A DNA stretch of 64,000 nucleotides, taken from CALGYY01 sp963678485. GTDB lineage: Bacteria; Bacteroidota; Bacteroidia; Bacteroidales; CAIWKO01. Shown piece after piece: positions 53,136 to 61,611 of the stretch (the first letter of the stretch is position 1; every line of letters begins with the position of its first letter). The notes beneath the pieces were generated by a model. It was given only the letters and a program-made list of their open reading frames with translations. It was not told the origin of the DNA and searched no databases. Both the position numbers and the translations under genes were made by a program. The DNA lies in the NCBI GenBank assembly GCA_963678485.1, contig OY782882.1, positions 2,046,001 to 2,110,000 of the forward strand, in the 5' to 3' direction.

Positions 53136-53185
53136 TGTGACATTAGTCATATACTTTATAGATTCCGTATATGTCTAATGTCACA
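53136..53185. promoter_or_regulatory. Large inverted repeat (19-bp arms, 12-bp loop)
   Basis: TGTGACATTAGTCATATAC (53136-53154) pairs with GTATATGTCTAATGTCACA (53167-53185), 18 of 19 positions matching. It begins 8 nt after the stop of the upstream barrel gene (minus strand) and ends 39 nt before the ATPase start. It may be a terminator hairpin without a good U-tract, or an operator for the ATPase gene. Confidence 0.65.
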
Positions 53186-53192
53186 GAGCAAA

Positions 53193-53777
53193 CTAAAGCT
53201 TAAATCCAAATCCTGCATTTACTATACTTTTTCCCATACCGGCTTCGAGATTCAATGCGAATTTTGGGGCGACAAAATAACGGATACCAATATGTGCTCC
53301 ACCAAAAGCCATTGGAATCACGCGTGTTGAATAAGTGTAGTAAGCCACCGCCAGGCCGCTTCCTGCGCTAATGCCCGCATAGATATCAAGCTTGTCGGCA
53401 TGAATGTTTTTTGCTGTTTTATCGGCAATCAACTGATAAAAGTGAAAATTGAAAATCATTCCAATGGGAATATTTATTTCACCTGAATAATCGTTTCTCA
53501 ATCCACCTCTGCCACCAAATCCAGTGGTAAAGCCAATTCCAAGATACTTGTGAATTCCAAATTCACCTTGTACGTTTAATTGAATGGTGACCGGGCTATA
53601 ATGATTGCGATAGTTCCACGAATCGTTATAATAATAGTTATCCATATGATAAAACTGTGATGCGCCAAAACCCAACGAAATAATTTTAGTGCTTTTATCC
53701 CAGGCTTGTGCATTTGAAGTGCAGGCAGCAAGCATTAATACCGCAGTAATCAATGTTGCAAAAAGAATTTTTTTCAT
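53193..53777 (-). CDS. Small exported protein, probable outer membrane beta-barrel
   Basis: The 194-residue protein begins with a signal (MKKILFATLITAVLMLAACTSNAQA), which could be cut as a lipoprotein at C19 or after AQA. The mature part has alternating-strand segments (IISLGFGASQFYHMD, VTIQLNVQGEFGIHKYLGIGF, LDIYAGISAGSGLAVAYYT, FALNLEAGMGKSIVNAGFGFKL) and ends in a hydrophobic pattern of the barrel type. It resembles small OmpW/OmpA-like porin-fold proteins of Bacteroidota with unknown role. A near -7 box (TAACTTTT, 53793-53800) lies upstream. Confidence 0.72.
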   Translation of the reverse strand: MKKILFATLITAVLMLAACTSNAQAWDKSTKIISLGFGASQFYHMDNYYYNDSWNYRNHYSPVTIQLNVQGEFGIHKYLGIGFTTGFGGRGGLRNDYSGEINIPIGMIFNFHFYQLIADKTAKNIHADKLDIYAGISAGSGLAVAYYTYSTRVIPMAFGGAHIGIRYFVAPKFALNLEAGMGKSIVNAGFGFKL

Positions 53778-53857
53778 ATTAATAGTTTATGTAAAAGTTA
53801 GTTTTCAATATTTGTTTTTATAGCTCTTCAGGGCATACTTCGAATTTTTTTGCGGAA

Positions 53858-53884
53858 AAAAAAGACGGAAAATCCGTCTTTTTT
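53858..53884 (-). terminator. Terminator after the 138-residue lipoprotein gene
   Basis: AAAAAAGACGGA (53858-53869) pairs with TCCGTCTTTTTT (53873-53884) around AAA. It lies 24 nt downstream of the lipoprotein stop on the minus strand and has A and T runs on both sides, so it can work in both directions. Confidence 0.85.
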
Positions 53885-53907
53885 CATTTGTAGTTTTCAG
53901 CTGGGAG

Positions 53908-54324
53908 TTATTGCTGAATCATATGGAATTCCTTTTTATCATTTCCATCCATGTAGTAATACCAGAATTGCTTTTCTTCAAGTTTCAAAATATGAATTAC
54001 AATCGTGGTTTGATTTGTAATACCAGTAATCAGAATTTCATCATCATAATTCTGAAAATTCCATGTGCCTGTTCCTGCGAAAAGGCCCCATTCGTAAGAG
54101 TAATGTCCATCTTTGGAGTAGGTTTCGGAGTAGTCAGAAACAAGCGAAGTAAAATCTGTTTCATTCACTTTATAGTTATCCACTTTCCATGTATTCGAAA
54201 CCCGCTCAGTTCGGGAGGTAAGGCTGAGCAACGGACCTTCGGGATATTTTTTACAGCCCTGAATGCCGATAAGTATGAGTCCTGCGAGCAGAACGAATGC
54301 AGTAATTTTTTTTGAATGTGTCAT
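53908..54324 (-). CDS. Lipoprotein of unknown function (lipocalin-like strand pattern)
   Basis: The 138-residue protein has a clear lipoprotein signal (MTHSKKITAFVLLAGLILIGIQGC, C24). The rest contains WKVDNYKVNETDF, GHYSYEWGLFAGTGTWNF and ILITGITNQTTIVIHIL, which looks like the strand pattern of the lipocalin-like proteins common in Bacteroidota. No ligand is known. It stands alone, bounded by a strong terminator, and its promoter (54360-54424) has the shared operator. Confidence 0.78.
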   Translation of the reverse strand: MTHSKKITAFVLLAGLILIGIQGCKKYPEGPLLSLTSRTERVSNTWKVDNYKVNETDFTSLVSDYSETYSKDGHYSYEWGLFAGTGTWNFQNYDDEILITGITNQTTIVIHILKLEEKQFWYYYMDGNDKKEFHMIQQ

Positions 54325-54359
54325 TGTTTAAGGTTTATTTGTTTAATGAATTAATGCGA

Positions 54360-54424
54360 CAAAGATCCGTGTAGTTGACCTTTCCACTGTTACACCTTAA
54401 GCAATAAGACTTACATATTTCACA
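54360..54424 (-). promoter_or_regulatory. Shared-operator promoter P2 (138-residue lipoprotein gene)
   Basis: Minus strand: TGTGAAATATGTAAGTC (54408-54424), 13 bp, TGTAA, 22 bp, GATCTTTG (54360-54367, one mismatch to TAnnTTTG). The gap 54325-54631 otherwise holds the terminator at 54555-54586 and nothing else recognised. Confidence 0.75.
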
Positions 54425-54554
54425 GATAAGATGATTTTTGATTACTATTAGGGCTAATCAAGTGATGAAATCCAGGATATGTCACAGTCTATTATTCCGT
54501 TCCGCCTAATGTTTATAATTCGCCTTCATCTCTATATAACAAATGCTCCCGAAT

Positions 54555-54586
54555 AAAAAGGGGCTGCCCGAATGAGCAGCCCTTTT
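54555..54586 (-). terminator. Terminator after the stomatin-like gene
   Basis: GGGCTGC (54561-54567) pairs with GCAGCCC (54576-54582), extended by A and T runs (AAAAAG and CTTTT). It is 46 nt downstream of the stomatin-like stop codon on the minus strand and can act in either direction. Confidence 0.88.
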
Positions 54587-54631
54587 ATCATTAAAACAAA
54601 CCGAAAATTTCAAACACTAGTCAATGCATCA

Positions 54632-55498
54632 TTAATCGCCTTTGGGCTTTTGTTTTAGGGGAACAATACCAGCCATCTCTCCAATAATGTTAACGAGTTC
54701 TGTACCTGTTGGAATAACAATTTTTGTATTAGATCCAAGGGATGCTTCCATGGCTTCAAGCTTTCGCAGAAGTTGGGCGTTGCCCACAAAATATTTATCA
54801 GCAGCTTCATTCACTAATTTAATGGCTTCTGCTTCGCCTTCTGCGTGTAAGATTTTTGATTGCTTGTATCCTTCCGCCTCCTTTATGTTTGCGCGCTTTT
54901 CGCCGTCTGCAACGGTTTCGCGAGCAGAGGCATAATCAATTGCTGCAATCTTTTCGTTCTCTGCCTTCACCACTTTATTCATCGTTTCCTGAACATCTTT
55001 AGGCGGATCAATTTCTTTGAGTTCGGTTCTCACGATTTCAATGCCCCAGCTTTGGGTTTCAAGGTGTAATGTTTTATGCAACTCAGTATTAATCTTCCCG
55101 CGCTCGCTATTTGCGGATTTCAGTGTAAGCGTCCCAATGATGTTACGTAATGTAGTGCGCGCCAGATTAACAATCTGCCACTTATAATTATTTACATTGT
55201 ATTGAGAACCCTTCACACTTTCCTCATCATCCTTCACTTTGAAATAAACCTGAGCATCAACACTTGCATTCAAATTATCATTAGTAATGATTTCCTGAGG
55301 TTCAGCATTTACCATTTGTTCGGTGATGTTCACTTTATACATACGTTCAACTCCCGGAATAATCCAGTGAAAGCCCGGGCTCGCATATTTTCTGTAACGA
55401 CCAAGACGTTCGATGAGTCCACGTTGAGTTGGCCTGATAATTCTGATTCCAATTAGAAAAATGATCACAATGGGTATGATCGCATACAAATAATTCAT
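54632..55498 (-). CDS. SPFH/band 7 (stomatin-like) membrane protein
   Basis: The 288-residue protein has an N-terminal membrane helix (about 2-19), a band 7 domain (about 20-190) starting RIIRPTQRGLIERLGRYRKY, with ARTTLRNIIGTLTL and EIVRTELKEIDPP, then a coiled-coil region rich in Ala and Glu (KIAAIDYASARETVADGEKR, KILHAEGEAEAIKL) and a C-terminal helix. It resembles prokaryotic stomatins (PF01145) that form cage-like oligomers in the membrane and often work with NfeD proteases; no nfeD is present in the window. Its promoter (55535-55599) carries the shared operator. Confidence 0.94.
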   Translation of the reverse strand: MNYLYAIIPIVIIFLIGIRIIRPTQRGLIERLGRYRKYASPGFHWIIPGVERMYKVNITEQMVNAEPQEIITNDNLNASVDAQVYFKVKDDEESVKGSQYNVNNYKWQIVNLARTTLRNIIGTLTLKSANSERGKINTELHKTLHLETQSWGIEIVRTELKEIDPPKDVQETMNKVVKAENEKIAAIDYASARETVADGEKRANIKEAEGYKQSKILHAEGEAEAIKLVNEAADKYFVGNAQLLRKLEAMEASLGSNTKIVIPTGTELVNIIGEMAGIVPLKQKPKGD

Positions 55499-55534
55499 GA
55501 TTTTCCTTTCTTTCCTTTAAATAGCATTTGTGCG

Positions 55535-55599
55535 TAAAAGTACCAGCGCGAGATGAAGTATTGCTTACACAATTCAACTAAAGAGTTACATATTTCACA
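55535..55599 (-). promoter_or_regulatory. Shared-operator promoter P3 (stomatin-like gene)
   Basis: Minus strand: TGTGAAATATGTAACTC (55583-55599), 13 bp, TGTAA, 22 bp, TACTTTTA (55535-55542, one mismatch to TAnnTTTG). The leader to the ATG at 55498 is about 35 nt. Confidence 0.75.
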
Positions 55600-55787
55600 C
55601 TTTTTTGTTTACGTGAAAATTCATCTATTATCTTGTAAGGTGCAAGTAATGGGCTTTATACGCCCACATCAAAATCCCTAAACCGAGATAAAGCTTTTTT
55701 AACCACCCGGCAGACCATGGAAACAATTCTGTTTGCCCTAATTAAACACTACCTTTACCAATTCATAGTTTCTGTAATCTTTGAACC

Positions 55788-57257
55788 ATGCAAGTTTGTG
55801 TAACACGTAAAGACATCAAGTTTTCTTCCGATCCAAGCAGGGTAATCGCGCGCTTTCTTTATACAAATGATGAGAGGAGCACCGATATTATCACCAAAGT
55901 ACTGGCCATGTCGGAAGCAGAGGCAAATATTGCATTGAGCCAGGTTCTAAGAGGATATGCCAAGCGTCATAGAAATATCTCTATGATTTTTGAACGACAT
56001 TTCAATAAACTTGAACATCTGTTTAAGGCTTTAAAAATTACAACATCAAAGATTAATCAATCGCGCAAAGTACTTATTGGCGCATACTTCACTATGGAGT
56101 ATTCGATAGAGTCGGCCGCTTTCTTTAATCCCTCTATTGTTGAAGATCCCGATCAATCGGAGCTTCGCTGGGATGAAAAAAGAGTTATATTTAGTTTCAG
56201 AGCCACAGGAGAAGGTCATATTTCGTCACTTGTGTTTCGCGATGGCATTATTGATAAGGATAATAACATTGTTTTTGAACCGGTAGGAAAAATGCTCGCA
56301 GAAGCAGACCGCATCAAGCGTAATGTTTATAATAAAAAATCATTCGCGCGAAAGCTGGAAGAAATGAAGTATCTGGATCATGTTATTCCTCCAAGTCTGG
56401 TTCTGGATAAACTCAATGACAGCTTCACTTACGGAGAATTAAAAAATCGTGTTGAGGAAGCCAGAGCGACTATTCCTTTTTCAGTGACAAATGAATTATA
56501 CTTCAATCAGATGATCTGGTTGGCATCCACTGATTATGAAATCAAATTCTCATTGGATTCGGCCATTTCGGAAAGGGTTATCTTTCCTGTTTCGGAAAGC
56601 GAGAAAAAGGGAATTGAGGATGCCCGCTTTGTAAAATTCACCGGCGATAACGGGGAAATTAAGTATTATGCAACGTATACTGCTTATGACGGATATTCCA
56701 TATTACCGCGAATGCTGGAGACAAAGAACTTTTATCAGTTCAAAGTCCGTCCGGTACATGGCGAAATAGCTAAGAATAAAGGCATGGCGCTCTTCCCGAG
56801 AAAAATCAATGGGAAATATGCGATGCTCTGCCGCATCGATGGAGTAAATAATTATATCGCCTTTTCAGATAATATAAATATTTGGAGAGAAGCTCAGCTT
56901 ATTCAAAAACCCATTTATCCATGGGAGTATATACAAATTGGTAATTGTGGGTCACCCATTGAGACAGCTGCAGGCTGGTTAGTAATAACCCATGGTGTAG
57001 GCCCGATGAGGGAATATGTATTGGGAGCATCCTTGTTCGAACTGGATCATCCCGAAAAAGAAATTGGTCGACTGAAAACACCTTTGATGATGCCGAATGA
57101 TAAAGAGCGTGAAGGCTATGTGCCAAATGTTATTTATTCCTGCGGCTCTCTGGTGCACAATGGGCATTTGATTATTCCTTATGCAATGTCGGATTATGCC
57201 TCAACATATGCCACCATCAATATGGAAGAATTGTTGGGCGCCTTAAAAAAAGGCTAA
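55788..57257 (+). CDS. GH130-family glycosidase/phosphorylase (mannoside type)
   Basis: The 489-residue protein has an N-terminal helical extension (about 1-110) and a five-bladed GH130 propeller. Family landmarks are EDARFVKFTGDNG, KGMALFPRKINGKYAMLCRIDG, GNCGSPIETAAGWLVITHGV and EGYVPNVIYSCGSLVHNGHLIIPYAMSD, each shown here in parts. GH130 enzymes phosphorolyse or hydrolyse beta-mannosides; the long N-terminal extension is seen in the beta-1,2-mannoside group, so that linkage is likely but not proven. It lacks a signal, so it acts in the cytoplasm. A near -7 box (TAATCTTTG, 55775-55783) ends 4 nt before the ATG, suggesting a leaderless transcript. It faces the GT gene across a short convergent gap. 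Confidence 0.87.
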   Translation: MQVCVTRKDIKFSSDPSRVIARFLYTNDERSTDIITKVLAMSEAEANIALSQVLRGYAKRHRNISMIFERHFNKLEHLFKALKITTSKINQSRKVLIGAYFTMEYSIESAAFFNPSIVEDPDQSELRWDEKRVIFSFRATGEGHISSLVFRDGIIDKDNNIVFEPVGKMLAEADRIKRNVYNKKSFARKLEEMKYLDHVIPPSLVLDKLNDSFTYGELKNRVEEARATIPFSVTNELYFNQMIWLASTDYEIKFSLDSAISERVIFPVSESEKKGIEDARFVKFTGDNGEIKYYATYTAYDGYSILPRMLETKNFYQFKVRPVHGEIAKNKGMALFPRKINGKYAMLCRIDGVNNYIAFSDNINIWREAQLIQKPIYPWEYIQIGNCGSPIETAAGWLVITHGVGPMREYVLGASLFELDHPEKEIGRLKTPLMMPNDKEREGYVPNVIYSCGSLVHNGHLIIPYAMSDYASTYATINMEELLGALKKG

Positions 57258-57294
57258 TCGACGATGATTCGATTTCTTTTTATCAATACGCTTC

Positions 57295-58305
57295 TTATTG
57301 TTTAAGCACTTTTTTATATACGGCTAAATATCCTTCAATCATTTTCTCGCGGCTAAACATTGATGCTGAATGAGTGGTGCATGCATAACGTGAAATTGAT
57401 GGTATCTTAGAAACGGCGGTTACCGCCTCATCCACATTGTTGACGAGAAAGCCTGTTTTTTCATTCAAGATAAGTTCAGGCATTGATCCCTTGCAATAAG
57501 CGATTACGGGAGTTCCACACATCATCGATTCTACCACACTTAATCCGAAAGGCTCGTTAAAAAAAACAGGATGCAACAGCGCGCTGGCTTCGCCCAACAA
57601 TTGATCTCTTTCCTTAGGACCGGAATTACCAACGTATATAATATCGTCGTCGTTTATGAACGGCTTGACTTGAAGATCAAAATATCCCTGATCCTGTATC
57701 AGTCCTGAAATAATTAGTTTGCGTTTTGATTTTTTCGCAATTTGTATTGCATCATATGTTCCCTTATCAGGATGTATTCTGCCAAAAAACAACAAATACT
57801 CTTTAGCTACAGGACGAAAGGAAAACTCTTTTGTGTTGATGCCATTATACACAGTGGCGGCATAGTCAAGCTCGTTGCTTCGATCTGAATTGCTTATGGA
57901 AACATAGGTGTTGTCACGATTGTACTCTTTGTAAACCGCTAATATTTTCGGAGAAGAAAATCCATGTATCGTAGTAACCATGGGCGTTTTAATTAATCGT
58001 GAATAGCTAAGCGGTAGAAAATCAAAATGATTATGGATTAAATCAAAGTTTTGTGATTGTTCCATCAAATGGCTTATATGAAGGCATTCCCAAACTTTGG
58101 AATCCATTGTTAAATCTTCAGCATAGGGATGTTCACAGACTGATTCCAGTTTGCCTGCAGTAAAGGAATCTCCACTTGCAAATAAGGTTACATCGTGTCC
58201 GCATGCTGATAAGCCTTCAGCAACATTAGATGCAACCTGTTCCCATGGCCCGTATTTGCGCGGCGGAGTGCGCCATGCAATAGAAGATAATATGGCTATT
58301 CTCAT
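57295..58305 (-). CDS. GT4-family glycosyltransferase
   Basis: The 336-residue protein has the GT-B fold of family 4. The N-terminal part has RKYGPWEQVASNVAEGL for acceptor and phosphate contacts, and the C-terminal part has LFFGRIHPDKGTYDAIQIA and the EX7E motif in NEPFGLSVVESMMCGTPVI. It transfers a sugar from a nucleotide sugar to an unknown acceptor. It sits among GH130 enzymes and another GT4 gene, which points to synthesis and turnover of a mannose-containing glycan. It is separated from the 58413-59333 gene by about 100 nt with no obvious promoter. Confidence 0.9.
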   Translation of the reverse strand: MRIAILSSIAWRTPPRKYGPWEQVASNVAEGLSACGHDVTLFASGDSFTAGKLESVCEHPYAEDLTMDSKVWECLHISHLMEQSQNFDLIHNHFDFLPLSYSRLIKTPMVTTIHGFSSPKILAVYKEYNRDNTYVSISNSDRSNELDYAATVYNGINTKEFSFRPVAKEYLLFFGRIHPDKGTYDAIQIAKKSKRKLIISGLIQDQGYFDLQVKPFINDDDIIYVGNSGPKERDQLLGEASALLHPVFFNEPFGLSVVESMMCGTPVIAYCKGSMPELILNEKTGFLVNNVDEAVTAVSKIPSISRYACTTHSASMFSREKMIEGYLAVYKKVLKQ

Positions 58306-58412
58306 TTAATGTATTTTATCAATCGAATTATTCTAGCTTGGATATGTAGTCAGGATGGGATGCGCTATCGCACTATTATTGCAGCTTGTACTGCATTATA
58401 AAACACCAATGA

Positions 58413-59333
58413 TTACAGTCGGTTGGTGTTAAAACAATGGTCGACTAATTCCTCCAAATTGGCTGTTCCCACGCACATTACAGAATCTGCACCTCCCCAA
58501 TAAATCTTCACACTTCCATCGTCTTCTGCAACAGCGGCACAACAGAATACTACATTGTGGACGTACCCTGAAATTTCGTACGGTGCTTCCGGTTGGAGAA
58601 TCCATTCATCTCCAATCGCAATAATCGTTGAGGGATCATTAAGGTCATGTAAGGCAACACCCAGACGATAAACATGGCCATCCATAGTAGGAAACACACC
58701 ATGATAAATGCTTAACCAACCTCTGCTCGTCTTTATAGGCGGGGCTCCGGGTCCTATTTTCATTTCATCCCAATGATATTGCGTAGGCTTCATTATCAAT
58801 TTAGCATCACCCCAATATCTAAGATCAGGAGAATAGGAAATCCAAATCGACCATGGAGAAATCTCTGAATGAGGGCGATCGAGCCTTGCATACAATCCCT
58901 TGAATTTAGCCGGGAATATAACGACGTTCCTATAATCCGCTTCAGTGATTAGTGAGAAGCGTTGGATGGTTTTAAAGTCCCTGGTCTTTGCCAGACCGAT
59001 TCTCACACCGTGCCGGCTGTATGCACTGTAAGTAATTAAATATTCATCTTCAAAAAAAATGATGCGCGGATCCTCTACCCCATATTCTTCATACTCTCCA
59101 AATATCCCATTGGTGGCGGGAACCATGAAAGGTTCGTTATCGACCACAAAAGAAAAACCATCTGGGCTTTCGGCTTTGCCTAAGATACTGCGCCCATTGA
59201 GTTTATGCGATCGAAAAATCATTATATATCGTTCATTGTACTTTACCACCGCTGCATTATGCACGGTTGCTACCGGATAAGGTACATCACTTTTAGTGAG
59301 CACCGGATTATTCTTATATCGCTGAATCAACAT
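58413..59333 (-). CDS. GH130-family glycosidase/phosphorylase (short form)
   Basis: The start is set at the ATG at 59333 (MLIQRYKNNPVLTKSDVPYP), 11 nt after the stop of the upstream GT gene; a longer frame from 59366 would overlap it. The 306-residue protein is a single five-bladed propeller with the family sequence SILGKAESPDGFSF, YGVEDPRIIFFEDEYLITYS, KIGPGAPPIKTSRGWLSIYH and HNVVFCCAAV. It acts on beta-mannosides like other GH130 enzymes, as a phosphorylase or hydrolase; the linkage is unknown. Databases sometimes label relatives with a misleading pesticidal-protein name. It is in an operon with the GT-fusion gene. Confidence 0.9.
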   Translation of the reverse strand: MLIQRYKNNPVLTKSDVPYPVATVHNAAVVKYNERYIMIFRSHKLNGRSILGKAESPDGFSFVVDNEPFMVPATNGIFGEYEEYGVEDPRIIFFEDEYLITYSAYSRHGVRIGLAKTRDFKTIQRFSLITEADYRNVVIFPAKFKGLYARLDRPHSEISPWSIWISYSPDLRYWGDAKLIMKPTQYHWDEMKIGPGAPPIKTSRGWLSIYHGVFPTMDGHVYRLGVALHDLNDPSTIIAIGDEWILQPEAPYEISGYVHNVVFCCAAVAEDDGSVKIYWGGADSVMCVGTANLEELVDHCFNTNRL

Positions 59334-59344
59334 TGTAATTGGTA

Positions 59345-61606
59345 TTACGACAAGGGCAGTTCCCACTTACGTCCATCAATTTTTTCAAATTCTTCGAAGG
59401 CTTGTAATACAATCAGGTGAGAAATTAAATATGCAAGTGAGCTCTCTGCGCCCTGATTGCGGTTCACACCATAGCTTTCGAAACCATCGCAACAACCTTT
59501 GGTTTCAAAATCAAATAAGCTCATTCGTATATCATTTTCACCCAAAAACCACATGAAGGAAGAGAATAATTTTGTGAGATAATCTTTGTTTTTGGTTAAG
59601 CGAAATGCCTGATGAAACATCAACACCATCGCCAACGCATCAACAGGTTGTTGGCCATATACTGAACGTTCACATTCTTTTGCATGCCATTTCTCATTTC
59701 CAATGATTGATAAATATCCATCCTTAAGCGTAATGCTGGTGAGGAAATCCATAGATTCAATGGCAACCTTCTGAATGTTTTCATCATTAAGGATTTCGGC
59801 AGCATGAAGTAATGCTAGCGGCAACATGCCATTATCGTAGGCAAGCAGATGCTCGAACCATTTCCATTGTTCGGTGGCGTTTTCCTTGTAATGCGCTATC
59901 AGCTTATTGGCAAGAACACGTAGACGTTCTTTCATAGACTCGTCGGAAGGATTAGAGCGCAAGTAATAACTTATTCCCACCATGGTGTTTGCAATTCCAC
60001 GGATTGATTGAAGCTTTTCGAAGTTCGGTGCTGCATCAAAAAACACCAACCTCCCTGTTTGATAATAGGCGTCGTTAGGTGCATTACCCAAAAGATAACC
60101 CAGCGCCCAAATGGTTCTTCCAAACGAATCCTCTGATCCCTGTTCATCGAGAAAATTCCGATTGAAGCTGAGGAAGTTTCTGAAGGTTCCATCTTCGTTC
60201 TGCATATAATGAATATAACTCAAATAGATGGGCGCTAAATCTAACGCCAGTGCATCCTTTTTTTGTCGATACGCCATCAGAACCATCAGCAATGCTCGTG
60301 CATTGTCGTCGAGACAGTAACCTTCCTTTAGGTTAGGAATACCAAACTTTGCATGTTGAATGATACCGGTATCATCGGTAAGATGCTTAATGTGTATCAA
60401 TGAAAACGGCGGTAGCAGCAACGGGTCGATGCTGGTTTCCCTTTCTACCAGTACCTTGGGCTTTTCGGCGAGTATGCTTTTCGCCAATGCGACATACTTT
60501 CCCGCTGATTTCGGCCATGTGATGGTTCTTCCATAATCAAGAGCCTTTTTGCGAAGCTTGTCCATAACCTCCGGCTTATCCAGCAATTCCATAAAAATAT
60601 CAGATAACTGTTCCGAATCATTAAAGTTAAACAAGCGTCCACGGCCATCTGCCAGCAATTCTTCGGCATGCCAGTATGGTGTTGATATCACTGCAGAACC
60701 AACACCAATTGCGTACGAAAGGGTGCCACTGGTGATTTGAGCTTCGTTTAAATAAGGCGTGATGTATATATCTGCCGCAGATAAATATTTGAATAATTCC
60801 TTTTGGCCAACAAATTCATTTAGAAAAATAACATTATTGCCGAGATTCAGGCTTTTCACCATACGTTGCAAATAGTTTCTGTATTCTTCGCCCGAATGGC
60901 GAAGAACATTGGGATGCGTTTTACCCAACACCACATAGAGAACTTCAGGATACTTTTCGACAATTTTGGGTAGCGCATTGATCACTGTTTCTATCCCTTT
61001 GTTTCGGCTAAGAATACCAAAGGTGAGCAGTACTTTTTTATCCTCAAGCTTAAACTCTTTTTTTGATTGCGCTTGATTATACTGGATATCGGGTACACCG
61101 TGTTCGATAAAAACGATTTTCTCCTTTTCAATTCCGTAAATACTGGTCAGGAAACTAATGGCCTTATGGCTCATTACAACCACCTTGTGGGCCATTTTAC
61201 AGATTTCTTGTAAGACGGCCTTTTCGTTATATGCAGGATCTTTCTGTATCGTATGCAGTGTTACAATCAATGGGATTTCGAGACGATGCAGTAATGGCAG
61301 TATATAGATTCCCTGCTGTCCGCCAAATATCCCGAATTCATGTTCAAGAATGCAGAGGTCTGCACCACTAAGATTAATAAATTTAACGGCTTCTAAATAA
61401 TCCCGTTGATGCTCTTGTCGAATGATAAGCTTAACTTCTTCCGGGTATGCGTAGGTTTGCTCGTGATCATTCATGGCCACAATAAAACCATCCACAGTTT
61501 CCTGTGTTGCGTCTTCCTGAATGATCATTGAATGGTAGAGATTTTTGGTGAACGTTCCAATACCACATTCACGTGGCGGGTAGGTTCCGATGTAGGCAAT
61601 CTTCAT
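59345..61606 (-). CDS. GT4 glycosyltransferase fused to a C-terminal alpha-helical toroid-like domain
   Basis: From the ATG at 61606 the protein has 753 residues. Residues 1 to about 370 are a GT4 domain (IGTYPPRECGIGTFTKNL, LLTFGILSRNKGIETVINAL, EX7E-like YLNEAQITSGTLSYAIGVGS). Residues about 400-750 are helical and look like an (alpha/alpha)6 barrel (LDDNARALLMVLMAYRQ, RTIWALGYLLGNAPND, KWFEHLLAYDNGMLPLALL). The second part resembles glycoside hydrolase or epimerase-like toroids, without a defined catalytic pair. The fusion suggests a two-step or self-trimming glycan enzyme. A GTG two codons upstream lies in the -7 box at 61612-61619. It is followed 11 nt later by a GH130 gene. Confidence 0.88.
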   Translation of the reverse strand: MKIAYIGTYPPRECGIGTFTKNLYHSMIIQEDATQETVDGFIVAMNDHEQTYAYPEEVKLIIRQEHQRDYLEAVKFINLSGADLCILEHEFGIFGGQQGIYILPLLHRLEIPLIVTLHTIQKDPAYNEKAVLQEICKMAHKVVVMSHKAISFLTSIYGIEKEKIVFIEHGVPDIQYNQAQSKKEFKLEDKKVLLTFGILSRNKGIETVINALPKIVEKYPEVLYVVLGKTHPNVLRHSGEEYRNYLQRMVKSLNLGNNVIFLNEFVGQKELFKYLSAADIYITPYLNEAQITSGTLSYAIGVGSAVISTPYWHAEELLADGRGRLFNFNDSEQLSDIFMELLDKPEVMDKLRKKALDYGRTITWPKSAGKYVALAKSILAEKPKVLVERETSIDPLLLPPFSLIHIKHLTDDTGIIQHAKFGIPNLKEGYCLDDNARALLMVLMAYRQKKDALALDLAPIYLSYIHYMQNEDGTFRNFLSFNRNFLDEQGSEDSFGRTIWALGYLLGNAPNDAYYQTGRLVFFDAAPNFEKLQSIRGIANTMVGISYYLRSNPSDESMKERLRVLANKLIAHYKENATEQWKWFEHLLAYDNGMLPLALLHAAEILNDENIQKVAIESMDFLTSITLKDGYLSIIGNEKWHAKECERSVYGQQPVDALAMVLMFHQAFRLTKNKDYLTKLFSSFMWFLGENDIRMSLFDFETKGCCDGFESYGVNRNQGAESSLAYLISHLIVLQAFEEFEKIDGRKWELPLS

Positions 61607-61611
61607 TTTCA

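Noticed and set aside
58413..59333. Pesticidal-protein type name for the short GH130 protein
   Set aside because: Sequence motifs are those of a GH130 propeller; nothing resembles a Cry toxin.
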